From positions 3,360,894-3,424,893 of the forward strand of contig NZ_CP016537.2 in NCBI RefSeq assembly GCF_001687585.2: a DNA stretch of 64,000 bases. The letters run 5' to 3'. Made by a program: the position numbers and the translations under genes. Position 1 is the first letter of the stretch. Every line of letters begins with the position of its first letter. The notes beneath the pieces were generated by a model that was given only the letters and a program-made list of their open reading frames with translations, was not told the DNA's origin and did no database searches. This document shows, piece after piece, positions 28,498 through 37,060 of this stretch. Origin of the DNA: Planococcus halocryophilus (lineage in GTDB: Bacteria > Bacillota > Bacilli > Bacillales_A > Planococcaceae).

Positions 28498-29715
28498 ATG
28501 GCAGGAAACAGAGCGGTTGTATACAGAGGTGCTGGAACAGTAACAGTTGAAGACATTAGCTATCCTGAACTAATCATCAGAGACGGTCCTGGGGTAAATC
28601 CGTTAAATGTAGGGCGTAAATGTGAGCATGGAGTAATTGTAAAAGTCGTTACAACGAATATTTGCGGAAGCGATCAACACATGGTGCGTGGCCGGACAAC
28701 AGCTCCTGAAGGGCTTGTACTCGGCCATGAAATTACAGGAGAAGTTATTGAAGTCGGCCGTGATGTTGAATTTATAAAAAAAGGCGACTTAGTGTCTGTT
28801 CCATTTAATATTGCTTGTGGCCGCTGCCGCAGCTGTAAAGAGCAAGACACCCATATTTGCGAGAACGTAAATCCGGATCGACCAGGTTCTGCTTATGGTT
28901 ACGTAGATATGGGTGGATGGGTCGGCGGGCAATCGGAATATGTGATGGTCCCTTACGCAGATTTTCAGTTGCTGAAATTCCCGGATAAAGATCAGGCAAT
29001 GGATAAAATACTTGATTTAACGATGCTTTCCGATATTTTCCCGACGGGCTACCACGGCGCTGTTAGTGCTGGCGTGAAACCAGGAGCTACTGTCTATGTT
29101 GCTGGGGCTGGCCCTGTAGGTTTAGCCGCTGCCCATTCTGCCCAACTACTTGGTGCATCTGTTGTCATCGTGGGGGATTTAAACAAGGAACGCCTTGCAC
29201 AGGCCCATAGTTTCGGCTGTGAAACTGTAAATCTTCGAGAACATCCGAACCTTGGGGAACAAATTGCTCAAATCCTAGGCGTACCAGAAGTGGATTGCGC
29301 TATTGATTGCGTAGGCTTTGAAGCTAGCGGACATGGCGAGGGCGCCGGAGAAGCACCAGCTACCGTACTAAATTCCATTATGGACGTTACTCGTGCAGGT
29401 GGACGTCTTGGTATACCTGGACTCTATGTAACCGGTGATCCAGGCGCTGCCGACGAAGATGCTAAAAATGGAACCTTGAAGGTGCGCTTAGGACTTGGCT
29501 GGGCAAAAGCTCATACGTTTGTAACTGGCCAAACTCCGGTTATGAGATACCATCGAGACTTGATGAAGTCGATCTTAAGCGGAAAAGCACAAATTGCCAA
29601 AGCGGTAAACGCAACGGTCATTACTTTAGATCAATCACCAGAGGCATACGCTGAATTTGACCATGGAGCTTCCAAGAAGTTTGTCATTGATCCCCATGGA
29701 CATTTCAAAAAGTAA
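28498..29715 (+). CDS. fdhA: Zinc-dependent formaldehyde dehydrogenase, glutathione-independent type
   Basis: 405 residues, the length of FdhA-type MDR enzymes. The catalytic zinc site shows NICGSDQHMVRGR and LGHEITGEV. The structural zinc cysteines are in CGRCRSCKEQDTHIC. The long insert GSAYGYVDMGGWVGGQSEYVMVPYADFQLLKFPD and LSDIFPTGYHGAV is characteristic of this group, as is the acidic GEGAGEAPA loop. The Rossmann motif is GAGPVGLAAA. It oxidises formaldehyde (and possibly other small aldehydes by dismutation) using NAD. AGGAG precedes the ATG. Its base composition is richer in G+C than adjacent intergenic DNA. Confidence 0.93.
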   Translation: MAGNRAVVYRGAGTVTVEDISYPELIIRDGPGVNPLNVGRKCEHGVIVKVVTTNICGSDQHMVRGRTTAPEGLVLGHEITGEVIEVGRDVEFIKKGDLVSVPFNIACGRCRSCKEQDTHICENVNPDRPGSAYGYVDMGGWVGGQSEYVMVPYADFQLLKFPDKDQAMDKILDLTMLSDIFPTGYHGAVSAGVKPGATVYVAGAGPVGLAAAHSAQLLGASVVIVGDLNKERLAQAHSFGCETVNLREHPNLGEQIAQILGVPEVDCAIDCVGFEASGHGEGAGEAPATVLNSIMDVTRAGGRLGIPGLYVTGDPGAADEDAKNGTLKVRLGLGWAKAHTFVTGQTPVMRYHRDLMKSILSGKAQIAKAVNATVITLDQSPEAYAEFDHGASKKFVIDPHGHFKK

Positions 29716-29826
29716 GCTGCTTGCTCCTCTGCTTATGGAAAACAAGGAGATTAATTACGTTGTGGATGATGCGTGGTTGGTCAGTATTGATATTTCCCGA
29801 AACCAAGCATGGACATTTTGATATAG

Positions 29827-29862
29827 AGAAGCGCCAGGATTATGATCCTAGCGCTTCTTTTA
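29827..29862 (+). terminator. fdhA terminator
   Basis: Stem AGAAGCGCCAGGAT/ATCCTAGCGCTTCT with one mismatch, followed by TTTATTTT, ~110 bases after the fdhA stop. Confidence 0.85.
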
Positions 29863-30277
29863 TTTTGGGAGGGTGGGTAGAATACGTGAACAGGACTTGC
29901 CCTATATCTTCCTGCAGAAAACCTCATTTACTGATGAGATAGTTCGCCGTGCTATAGAGTGACCCAATAAAATGAGACAAGAAAACCGCTTGAGGAAAGT
30001 TGGTTTTCTCAGAGCGGCAATGCGTGCAGTATAAATTTATTGTGTAAGGACAAAATTGTTTAGGATCATGTCGTCTCTCGGAATGCGGTCCTTCTTTTTT
30101 TCAAACGAAAGGAATTGAGTTGATTAGCCCCGATTCTCCTACAAGCTGAGCTACATCATTTAATACTTTACCAGAAGTTCCCATTCGTTCCCTGTGCGCC
30201 ACTCAATTAAACTAAACTCCTCAGAATCGTAATTCGATATTTAAGTATACTTTGATTTTAAAAGCTATGATAGAAAA
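29863..30277. other. Gene-free stretch, probably decayed sequence
   Basis: No ORF with a ribosome site. The minus strand at ~30110-30230 can be read in two overlapping frames as EEFSLIEWRTGNEWELLVKY and GTSGKVLNDVAQLVGESGLINSIPFV, which looks like an eroded coding remnant I cannot identify. A weak hairpin with AAGGAC/GTCCTT and a T run lies at 30048-30100. Confidence 0.4.
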
Positions 30278-30301
30278 AACCGTGCCTGTTATGGCACGGT
30301 T
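30278..30301 (-). terminator. phoX terminator
   Basis: A perfect nine-bp stem AACCGTGCC/GGCACGGTT with a six-base loop, then TTTTTT on the minus strand. Confidence 0.92.
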
Positions 30302-30381
30302 CTCTGAAAGCACATATATTTTCTGCTGGATCAATTGCTGATACTTAAATTTGTGTTCGTTCACATAGCATTTCCTTAAAC

Positions 30382-32328
30382 TTATTTTCCTTTATTCTCT
30401 ATTTCTAAGTCTTTTTGATATTTACCATTATTATATTTTGTTAGAGAAGGTATACCAGAGATATAACCAATACCTCCTGTTTGATTAATACCGATTTGTT
30501 CATCAATAGCTTTAACTAATTCCTCTTTGTTAACAGCTGTAATTGACTTGCTCGCTACTTCATCACCAGGATGTTGGAAATTACTGAAAATGTATGAGAA
30601 ACCATTTCGGTCGTCTGCAGCAAATAATCCTGTTGCTTCCGCTCCTGCGGGGACAGATAAAATACGTTCTAATTTTTTCGTGTCAACATTATATGCCCAA
30701 ACAAAGTTATTTGTGTGAGCACCACTATCTTCACCAATAAAGAGGGTTCTCATTGCTTCAGAATAACTTAAGTTATCCGGACTCGCTATTTTGTCTACAT
30801 TTGCAGTGTTTCCATATGCATCAGCTTTAGGAAGATCTTCCCCTATTAGCAATCCTTGCATTGCCGGTGCTACATAAGAGCTATCAATAACTTTTCCTTC
30901 GCTATCTTTTTGACCACCTTGCAAATCCAATTGATAAGTTACACCAGTACTAATTTTTGGCAATTGGATATGGTCTGCCGGATCTTTTCCTGTTAAATCT
31001 TTTTCCATGCCCTTACTTTGATCGGCAATCGCCATATATACTTTTTTATCCTTTTCATTTAACGTTACACCTTCCATTTTATTAAATTCAGTAGTCGCAC
31101 CAAGCATTGCTGCGTATCGACGTGTTTCAAGGAAAGCCGCTGCTTTTTCTTTGCCAGGTTTAAGTTTTAGATACTCTGTTTTACCATACGAATATTGTTT
31201 TATCGCTGTAAAATCTTCTTTAGGTACATCAGAAGTTTCAAAAATATCACTGAACGCAATACCACTATCAATAATATTTTTCACTTCTTCATCCGTGGAA
31301 TGTCCTAAATTAATCCATTCTAAGTCTCCTGAACCACCATTCTTAGTGCCTGTTTGTTTAAATTTTGCTGCGTATAATGTACCCGCTGATAAATCTTTTG
31401 CTTTATCAGCTACATACATAAACATTCCTGTATTACTGCCATCATCACCATAAAATACTGTTTTGTTATCCGGCATTACTTTAGCTAACTCATGGGAAAA
31501 ACGTCCTGTACTATAATGTTTTTCAACTGATGCTTCTCCATTTTTATCGACAGTAATTTCAGGAGTGTAGCCATAGAAATAAGGATTAGCCTTTGTTTTA
31601 TCTCCAAAATAGGATTGGGCAAATGTTTCAACTTGGCTTCTTGTTTTTGATGTAGGATCTGCAAATTGACGAGCGTCTGGCTCATATTCTTCTGAACCTA
31701 AGTGTGTATTCCAAGGTGATACAGATCCATTACATGGAATCCAAAGTCCATTTACTGCTGAAAAATCAATTTTTTTAACATTGGCTGGTTCAAGTTCGCC
31801 AGTTTTTTTGTCTTGTTCCATCTCAGTTAAAGACATAGATGCTGGCACTAAACCGTAAGCTGATTGACCCGCAGCATCAATTGATTGATATTCATAATGT
31901 GTAACCATATAAAGTTTGCCATCAATTGGCTTTAACAAACTATTTGCATCCGGAGCATCTGAAACAAAGTATTCTCCATCTGTACTACTTGGATCAACGA
32001 TTGGATCTCCGTTCACATCAATCGGTGTACCTGCAGGGATTTTTTCTCCTTTAACTGTTGCTACCTCATCTTCTGATTTAAAAAGGTAGTTATAAGACAA
32101 CGGAAATGTTTTTACTTTGCCATTGCTATATTTCACATCAACCGTTGCAGTTGTATACGTTTTTACCATTTCATCAATAGTTGAAGGTGCTTTCATTCCG
32201 TTAAATTTAACAGATTCTATTTTACTATTATCCTTAGCTGCCGCTGCTGCCGGTGATAGTGCTGGCACTGCAATAGCTAAAGCAAGAGCTAGCGTAGCTC
32301 CTTTTTTCATAATTTTCTTATTAATCAT
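30382..32328 (-). CDS. phoX: PhoX-type (DUF839) secreted alkaline phosphatase
   Basis: 648 residues. A signal peptide (KKGATLALALAIAVPALSPAAAAA) implies export. The body belongs to the PhoX/DUF839 beta-propeller family: NGLWIPCNGSVSPWNTHLGSEEYEPDARQF carries the cysteine and glutamate positions that bind the iron/calcium cofactor in characterised PhoX. GRFSHELAKVMPDNKTVFYGDDG and MEGVTLNEKDKKVYMAIADQ follow, then SPDNLSYSEAMRTLFIGED. It likely releases phosphate from organic esters outside the cell. AGGAGG lies nine bases before the ATG. It lies inside the candidate rlmH-flanked segment. Confidence 0.88.
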   Translation of the reverse strand: MINKKIMKKGATLALALAIAVPALSPAAAAAKDNSKIESVKFNGMKAPSTIDEMVKTYTTATVDVKYSNGKVKTFPLSYNYLFKSEDEVATVKGEKIPAGTPIDVNGDPIVDPSSTDGEYFVSDAPDANSLLKPIDGKLYMVTHYEYQSIDAAGQSAYGLVPASMSLTEMEQDKKTGELEPANVKKIDFSAVNGLWIPCNGSVSPWNTHLGSEEYEPDARQFADPTSKTRSQVETFAQSYFGDKTKANPYFYGYTPEITVDKNGEASVEKHYSTGRFSHELAKVMPDNKTVFYGDDGSNTGMFMYVADKAKDLSAGTLYAAKFKQTGTKNGGSGDLEWINLGHSTDEEVKNIIDSGIAFSDIFETSDVPKEDFTAIKQYSYGKTEYLKLKPGKEKAAAFLETRRYAAMLGATTEFNKMEGVTLNEKDKKVYMAIADQSKGMEKDLTGKDPADHIQLPKISTGVTYQLDLQGGQKDSEGKVIDSSYVAPAMQGLLIGEDLPKADAYGNTANVDKIASPDNLSYSEAMRTLFIGEDSGAHTNNFVWAYNVDTKKLERILSVPAGAEATGLFAADDRNGFSYIFSNFQHPGDEVASKSITAVNKEELVKAIDEQIGINQTGGIGYISGIPSLTKYNNGKYQKDLEIENKGK

Positions 32329-32381
32329 CTAATAATTCCTCCTAGTAGATTTATATTTACAATTTAATTAAACCAAAACTA

Positions 32382-32398
32382 TATAAAGGCAATGTTAA
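32382..32398 (-). promoter_or_regulatory. Possible PhoP half-sites before phoX
   Basis: On the minus strand, TTAACA and TTTATA separated by five bases match the repeat spacing of Bacillus PhoP boxes. Only two repeats are convincing and the region is AT-rich, so this is weak. Confidence 0.3.
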
Positions 32399-32498
32399 TT
32401 TTTTGTGTTATTTGTATTAATTTCACAATGAGCTTTCCGATAAGGCCCTAAAATAAAACACGTGAAGTGGAGCAATTTTGGTGATCTTAGAGGCAAAC

Positions 32499-32545
32499 AA
32501 AAAAGAGTAGCATGCTGAAATTAATCTTAGCATGCTACTCTTTTT
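32499..32545 (-). terminator. rlmH terminator
   Basis: An 18-bp perfect stem (AAAAAAGAGTAGCATGCT) with an 11-base loop, then TTTTTT on the minus strand, 35 bases after rlmH. Confidence 0.92.
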
Positions 32546-32579
32546 TGACTGAGTGCTTATTTTTAACTAGAAACCTCAC

Positions 32580-32616
32580 TTACTTATGATACGGCTCACC
32601 CTTCATTATCCGAAAC
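32580..32616 (-). repeat. SCC-type attachment site within the rlmH 3' end
   Basis: The last 18 bases, GAGCCGTATCATAAGTAA on the minus strand, match 15 of 18 bases of the staphylococcal SCC integration site as I know it. It pairs with the copy at 27426-27462. Confidence 0.65.
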
Positions 32617-33059
32617 GCCCGGTAAACCTGCTCCACAAGAATCAACTTCATCAATTGATGGGGAAACGTCATCTTCGAAAACGATAATTTTTCATCCGCC
32701 CGCTTTAACACTTCATCATGTAAACCGAGTGATCCTCCAATAACAAAGACAATTTTGCTGCGGCCATAGGTCATTAACGATTCGATGTCTTTTGCGAGCT
32801 GCTCCGAGGTTTTCATCTTGCCGTCGATCGCTAAGGCAATTACGTACGCGTCAGCGGAAATTTTCGCCAAAATTCGGTCGGCTTCTTTCTTTTTGACGAT
32901 TTCCATGTCGGCATCACTCAATTGCTCTGGTGCTTTTTCATCGGCTACTTCGATTTCGTTAATTTTTGAATAGCTTCCAAGTCGTTTTGTATACTCTTCG
33001 ATTCCGGATTTTAAATATTTCTCTTTCAACTTTCCTACACTGATAATTGAGATATTCAC
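32580..33059 (-). CDS. rlmH: 23S rRNA pseudouridine-1915 N3-methyltransferase
   Basis: 159 residues, exactly the family length. SPOUT fold with the knotted SAM site [47 protein letters not shown] and the end GEPYHK. It methylates pseudouridine 1915 of 23S rRNA on the assembled ribosome. Its last codons contain TATCATAAGTAA, the attachment site used by SCC elements in staphylococci. An in-frame GTG at 33065 has a better-spaced ribosome site and could be the true start. Confidence 0.97.
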   Translation of the reverse strand: MNISIISVGKLKEKYLKSGIEEYTKRLGSYSKINEIEVADEKAPEQLSDADMEIVKKKEADRILAKISADAYVIALAIDGKMKTSEQLAKDIESLMTYGRSKIVFVIGGSLGLHDEVLKRADEKLSFSKMTFPHQLMKLILVEQVYRAFRIMKGEPYHK

Positions 33060-33094
33060 AACTTATCCCCCTTCACATTAAATTTACAAACAAG

Positions 33095-33477
33095 TTATAC
33101 ACAATAGTTATACACATACTAACAACCATTTTCTACATATTGTGCTCGATCAGGCGTTTGCCACAAGATACGTTGCAGCCTCTTTACAGTAATCACAACT
33201 TGTGGATAACTTTTCAGTTTCTGATAATTCTGTTAGTATAGGATAATTTTTAGTCTCTGCCACGAACACGTCTAACGCATGCTCCACGTGGGTTTTACAG
33301 CACTTTACCTCCATTATTTCCACCTCTTTCGATTTCCGAATATTCCACATAGTTATACACATTTCATTCATCTTTATCCACACCCTATTTTAACAGACCA
33401 AAAGAGTTCCGGATAGCGGAGCTTTTATCCTCTTGTGGATTGTTAACAATAAATTTACACGTTAAAAGTTATCCACA
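33095..33477. promoter_or_regulatory. DnaA-box cluster next to rlmH
   Basis: Perfect DnaA boxes TTATCCACA lie at 33374-33382 and 33469-33477, with the complement TGTGGATAA at 33201-33209. TTATACACA variants lie at 33095-33103, 33108-33116 and 33353-33361. The cluster spans the small CxxH/CxxC gene and both flanks. From memory, an oriC-proximal DnaA-box cluster was reported at the matching yydA locus of B. subtilis. Confidence 0.75.
33150..33314 (-). CDS. CxxH/CxxC small protein
   Basis: 54 residues. The reading begins MEVKCCKTHVEHALDVFVAETKNYP and ends SCDYCKEAATYLVANA. The N-terminal CxxH and the C-terminal CxxC are the four likely zinc ligands of this short Bacillales family, which is regularly found beside rlmH. 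GAGGTGG precedes the ATG at 33314 by five bases; the longer ORF upstream is not supported. Function unknown. A perfect DnaA box lies within its coding sequence. Confidence 0.87.
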   Translation of the reverse strand: MEVKCCKTHVEHALDVFVAETKNYPILTELSETEKLSTSCDYCKEAATYLVANA

Positions 33478-33558
33478 TGCTTTTTCTGCTTTTCCGAGCT
33501 TTCCTTCTTCTCCTCGAAATTTCAAAATTTGATATTTGAATAGTATTAGTTCAAGACA

Positions 33559-33605
33559 ATGAAAAAACGGAAGGTGACGACTCCTGCGGAAGAACGAAGT
33601 AATGA
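33559..33605. repeat. Fragment of the 36064-type dispersed repeat
   Basis: AACGGAAGGTGACGACTCCTG matches the left end of the 134-bp repeat at 36064 (GCGGAAGGCGGCGACTCCTA), then diverges. It sits upstream of the SDR gene with no supported ORF of its own. Confidence 0.5.
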
Positions 33606-33751
33606 AGTGAAAAGTCGGGGTTGGATCCTTCATATAAGACAAGGTCGATGTCCCCTTAAATGGTGTGTACTTAGATTTCCTTTGGTTATACGAATGTTAT
33701 ATACTGATTTCACATACTTATCACTTTACTATGATACTTGGAGGAGATCTC

Positions 33752-34501
33752 ATGATGTTCGAAAACAAAGTAGTGATTGTTAATGGTGGAACGGATGGAA
33801 TTGGTAAGGAAGTGGTTCGTTTCTTTTGTAAAGAAGGGGCTACCGTTCATTTTACTGGAAGAGATCGCAACAAAGGCTCTCAAGTAGAGAGTGAATGCAA
33901 CGAAAGAGCCCATTTTTACCAAGTCCACAACGAAAACGTGGAAGAAATCGAAAGCTTTTTTAAAACACTTGAAAACAATGAACATCATGTTGATATTCTA
34001 TTCAACAATGCTGGTATTCTGTCTACAGCAATGGGGCCATTGTCTCGAGTAAAGCTAGATGACTGGAATCATTTAATTGCTGTCAATCAAACGGCTGTCT
34101 TCGCCTACATGAAATATTCTTTAGTCGTGATGAGTAAGCAACGAAATGGAGTTATTATTAATAATGCAGCGATCCTCGGAAACGACAAGGTTAATCCTAT
34201 GCTACCAGCTTATAGTGGAACAAAAGCAGCAGTTGTCGCGATGACTCAAAGCACGGCACTTCGCTTTGCTAACCTAGGAATTCGAGTAAATTGCATATCT
34301 CCTGGCCCTACAGAAACCGACCTAGCCATTAATGCATATGGCGGAATAGAGAATTATGAAAAACAATCAAAGGGACACCCTAGAGGAAGTTACGGGAAAA
34401 CAAGTGAGATTGCTGAAGTCGTGCTATTCTTAGCTTCAGACAAAGCATCCTATATAAACGGTGCAGAAATAGTCGTAGATGGTGGCTACTCCTTAAAATA
34501 A
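33752..34501 (+). CDS. Classical short-chain dehydrogenase/reductase
   Basis: 249 residues, a normal SDR length. Cofactor motif NGGTDGIG near residue 12 (in place of TGxxxGIG), the NNAG motif in ILFNNAGILS, catalytic serine region IINNAAILG, the YSGTK pair (Tyr and Lys), and the C-terminal YINGAEIVVDGGYSLK. NAD(P)-dependent oxidoreductase of unknown substrate. The start is the ATG at 33752 after GGAGGAG; the upstream extension to 33665 has no ribosome site. It is the only plus-strand gene between rlmH and the wal operon, so it is probably an insertion into the conserved gene order. Confidence 0.92.
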   Translation: MMFENKVVIVNGGTDGIGKEVVRFFCKEGATVHFTGRDRNKGSQVESECNERAHFYQVHNENVEEIESFFKTLENNEHHVDILFNNAGILSTAMGPLSRVKLDDWNHLIAVNQTAVFAYMKYSLVVMSKQRNGVIINNAAILGNDKVNPMLPAYSGTKAAVVAMTQSTALRFANLGIRVNCISPGPTETDLAINAYGGIENYEKQSKGHPRGSYGKTSEIAEVVLFLASDKASYINGAEIVVDGGYSLK

Positions 34502-34616
34502 ACAAATTCAGGGTGCAAAAAAGACGATTTTCCTATCTTAAAAAGAACCTTTCACTAGCGAAGGCGCGTCCACGGAGTAGGCGAAGCGACCGGAGCGATG
34601 GATTTCCACAAAAAAA

Positions 34617-34652
34617 CTGCAGACCACTCGAATCAATCGAGTTTGTCTACAG
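34617..34652 (-). terminator. Terminator after htrA, GTAGACA-CTCG family
   Basis: An imperfect stem CTGCAGACCACTCGA/TCGAGTTTGTCTACAG, followed on the minus strand by TTTTTTT. It shares its core with hairpins at 7801 and 10867. Confidence 0.8.
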
Positions 34653-34656
34653 TCTG

Positions 34657-34690
34657 AACCTGCATAGAATTTTCTATGCAGGTTTTCTAT
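34657..34690 (+). terminator. Terminator for the SDR gene, just before the htrA stop
   Basis: A 13-bp perfect stem AACCTGCATAGAA/TTCTATGCAGGTT with a two-base loop, then TTCTATTTT on the plus strand. Confidence 0.75.
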
Positions 34691-34691
34691 T

Positions 34692-35906
34692 TTACAATGC
34701 TGAATTATCCACAAGCTTTAATTTGAATTCGATCAACTCACCATCTCGATACGCTTTTACCGTCAGTTCATCGCCGATTTTCTTTTTATTGTATAAATGC
34801 TTTCGCAACTCGATAATATCTTCTATTGCGACACCATCCATTTCAATAATTACATCAAACTGCTCCATACCCGCCGCAGCTGCAGCAGAACCTTCTATCA
34901 CTGAATTGACAACAACACCCGTTACAACGTCTTCAGGAAGGTTTAACGTGTCTTGACGAGAAGCTTGAGGCACTTGAACCAAATCCATCAGCGTCACACC
35001 CATAGCAGGTCGAATCATTTCTCCGTTTTCTTCAATCGACTCGATCACAGGAATCGCAGAATTGATGGGAATCGAAAATCCAATGCCTTCCACTTGCGAA
35101 GTCGCGATTTTCATCGAATTAATGCCGACCAATTGACCTGCTAAATTGACCAATGCGCCGCCACTGTTTCCTGGATTTATCGCTGCATCTGTCTGCAACA
35201 CTTCCGCTTGCCAATCTTCTTGCCCATCCCCATTCAAATCCACTGGCACCGCTCGATCCTTACCAGAAACGACACCCATCGTCACCGAACCGGAAAAATT
35301 TAGACCTAACGGATTACCGATCGCAATCACTGTCTCTCCTTGTTTTAAGGCATCTGAATCTCCAAATTGAGCAACTGCCTGCACTTTAGTGCCGTCCATT
35401 TCGAGTACAGCTAAGTCGGTCCAAATATCACTTCCTACTAGCTTAGCTTGGACTTTCGAGCCGTCTGACAACGTCACTTCAATACCGCTAGCCCCATCAA
35501 TAACATGATTATTAGTAACGACATAGGCAGTGCCATTTTCATTTTTATAAATTACACCAGACCCGGTGCCAACAGCTTGTTCTTGTTGCGGTGATTGAGA
35601 CCAAAAATCCCCATTTGCTTGCAAATTACTAACTCCTACGACCGCATTCGCCGCTATATCAACTGCTTTCGTCACATCTGTCATGATATTAACCGAAACC
35701 GCCTTAGAATCTTCTTTAGCACCTTGCTCCACAATTTGCGTATTACTAGTGCCGTTATCCGGTCTCAGCTCTGGTAACGTATAGAACAATACCCAGACCA
35801 ATAATGCACCCACTACAACTCCACCGAGACCTGCAGCAAACACACCTAAACGACTAGGTCTCTGCCTACCGTTCGGTGTTTGATTGTAATAACCCACCGC
35901 ACTCAT
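34692..35906 (-). CDS. htrA: HtrA-like membrane-anchored serine protease
   Basis: 404 residues. An N-terminal cytoplasmic tail, one membrane helix at ~22-44, a trypsin-like domain with the triad H134 (VVTNNHVIDGA), D164 (WTDLAVLEM) and S248 (NPGNSGGALV), and a C-terminal PDZ domain at ~300-400. It degrades misfolded proteins at the outer face of the membrane. It follows walJ at the end of the wal gene set, the position of htrC/yycK in Bacillus. The 352-base gap to walJ holds a dispersed repeat, so it may have its own promoter. Confidence 0.94.
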   Translation of the reverse strand: MSAVGYYNQTPNGRQRPSRLGVFAAGLGGVVVGALLVWVLFYTLPELRPDNGTSNTQIVEQGAKEDSKAVSVNIMTDVTKAVDIAANAVVGVSNLQANGDFWSQSPQQEQAVGTGSGVIYKNENGTAYVVTNNHVIDGASGIEVTLSDGSKVQAKLVGSDIWTDLAVLEMDGTKVQAVAQFGDSDALKQGETVIAIGNPLGLNFSGSVTMGVVSGKDRAVPVDLNGDGQEDWQAEVLQTDAAINPGNSGGALVNLAGQLVGINSMKIATSQVEGIGFSIPINSAIPVIESIEENGEMIRPAMGVTLMDLVQVPQASRQDTLNLPEDVVTGVVVNSVIEGSAAAAAGMEQFDVIIEMDGVAIEDIIELRKHLYNKKKIGDELTVKAYRDGELIEFKLKLVDNSAL

Positions 35907-36063
35907 CCTTCCTCTTTCCTCTATACCTGTTTACCCCGCTCGAACCAATTATAAGACCTTTACAATTTCATTTTAAAAATTTCACGTGATCAAAGCAAGT
36001 CGGAAAAACTTTGTATATTTAACTTTCCTCTAGTATCAACAAAAAGAATAATTCAACACACTC

Positions 36064-36197
36064 AGAAGAAAGAGCGGAAGGCGGCGACTCCTAGGGGAAG
36101 GGGATCAGGACTAGCTGAAGACCCTGGACTGAGCAAAGCGAAGGAAGCGGCTGAAGCCGGCCCCCCTGGAAAGCGTCCGCCTGGAGCGCTTTCTTCT
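36064..36197. repeat. 134-bp GC-rich dispersed repeat with imperfect inverted ends
   Basis: It begins AGAAGAAAGAGCGGAAGGCGG and ends CCGCCTGGAGCGCTTTCTTCT; the outer nine bases and the GGCGG block are inverted copies. The interior is rich in GAAG, CTGAAG and CCGG motifs and has no coding capacity. It fills most of the gap between walJ and htrA and is far richer in G+C than its surroundings. I recall similar sequences scattered through Bacillales genomes, but have no name for them. Confidence 0.7.
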
Positions 36198-36258
36198 TTT
36201 ATTACAAATAAAAAAGCCATCCAAAAGTCACTTTCATGACCTTCGAACAGCTCTTCCC

Positions 36259-37047
36259 TTACACAACGATTAATTTAGTCGGTATATTGGCATCGGTATC
36301 AAACAGATTCACATATTCTCCCGTGATAATCCCTTTTGACTGCAGTGTTTGCTCGACACTCATACGCGCTAAATCCTTCATATTATTATCTTTACTCAAA
36401 TGCGAAAGATATATACGCGTCGGTTTTTCAGCAATCACTTCACTCATCGCCACTGCCGCATCTTCATTCGACACGTGACCCACGTCACTCAAAATTCGGC
36501 GTTTAATCGACCATGGATAACGACCCATCTGCAGCATTCCCACATCATGATTACTTTCAAACACATACGAATCAGACGCTTGAATAACACCTTTCATCCG
36601 GTCGCTAACATAGCCTGTATCCGTAATTAACGACAGCTTTCGGCCATCTGCATGAAACACATAAAACATAGGATCTGACGCATCGTGCGACACCGCAAAT
36701 GATTCAATGTCCATCGAACCAAAAGTCTTCACCGTATCCATATCAAAATGGAATCGCTGCTCCACTGGAACGGCCCCAATCAACCCATCCATCGCAGACC
36801 ATGTTTTAGCGTTGGCATAAATCGGCACTTTGTGTTTGCGTGCTACAATGCCAAGCCCTTTAATGTGATCGCTATGTTCATGCGTGACCAAAATGCCATC
36901 CAAATCGCTCATTTTTTTACCGATTGCCGCAAACAACTCTTCCATCTTACGACCACTGAGTCCCGCATCGACTAAAAAAGAATGTTCTCCGTTCTCGATA
37001 TATGTGGCATTGCCGCTTGAACCGCTGGCTAATACACTGAATTGCAT
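36259..37047 (-). CDS. walJ: MBL-fold hydrolase of the wal operon
   Basis: 262 residues. The metallo-beta-lactamase motif [18 protein letters not shown], further ligands in [19 protein letters not shown], and [31 protein letters not shown] make a two-metal phosphodiesterase-like site. WalJ (YycJ) is linked in Bacillus and streptococci to cell division and DNA replication coordination. AAGGAG precedes the ATG. It lies 13 bases after walI and is cotranscribed with walRKHI. Confidence 0.95.
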   Translation of the reverse strand: MQFSVLASGSSGNATYIENGEHSFLVDAGLSGRKMEELFAAIGKKMSDLDGILVTHEHSDHIKGLGIVARKHKVPIYANAKTWSAMDGLIGAVPVEQRFHFDMDTVKTFGSMDIESFAVSHDASDPMFYVFHADGRKLSLITDTGYVSDRMKGVIQASDSYVFESNHDVGMLQMGRYPWSIKRRILSDVGHVSNEDAAVAMSEVIAEKPTRIYLSHLSKDNNMKDLARMSVEQTLQSKGIITGEYVNLFDTDANIPTKLIVV

Positions 37048-37060
37048 AGTAAAAATCTCC

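Larger units (their letters stand above)
27426..32616. mobile_element. Candidate SCC-like accessory segment at the rlmH 3' end (no recombinase)
   Basis: About 5.15 kb bounded by the direct repeats 27426-27462 and 32580-32616, both carrying TATCATAAGT at the end of an rlmH reading frame. It holds a small membrane peptide gene, an HxlR-fdhA pair, decayed sequence and phoX. The fdhA part looks more GC-rich than its surroundings. No ccr-type serine recombinase or other mobility gene is seen, so this would be a passive or degraded element. Confidence 0.5.

Noticed and set aside
29721..29942. A 73-codon open frame after fdhA
   Set aside because: No ribosome site, atypical composition, and it runs through the fdhA terminator hairpin.
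30120..30160. The minus strand reads GATGTAGCTCAGCTTGTAGGAG, like the D-arm of a tRNA
   Set aside because: No acceptor, anticodon or T-arm can be folded around it; the stretch reads better as an eroded coding remnant.
33559..33783. A 74-codon plus-strand frame upstream of the SDR gene
   Set aside because: It starts within a dispersed-repeat fragment, has no ribosome site and overlaps the SDR start.
34513..34956. A 147-codon plus-strand frame opposite the htrA end
   Set aside because: It is antisense to htrA and crosses two terminators; codon use is that of a shadow frame.
35980..35995. TTTCACGTGATC near 35983 as a parS site
   Set aside because: Only the central CACGTG and a few neighbours match; both arms fail the consensus.
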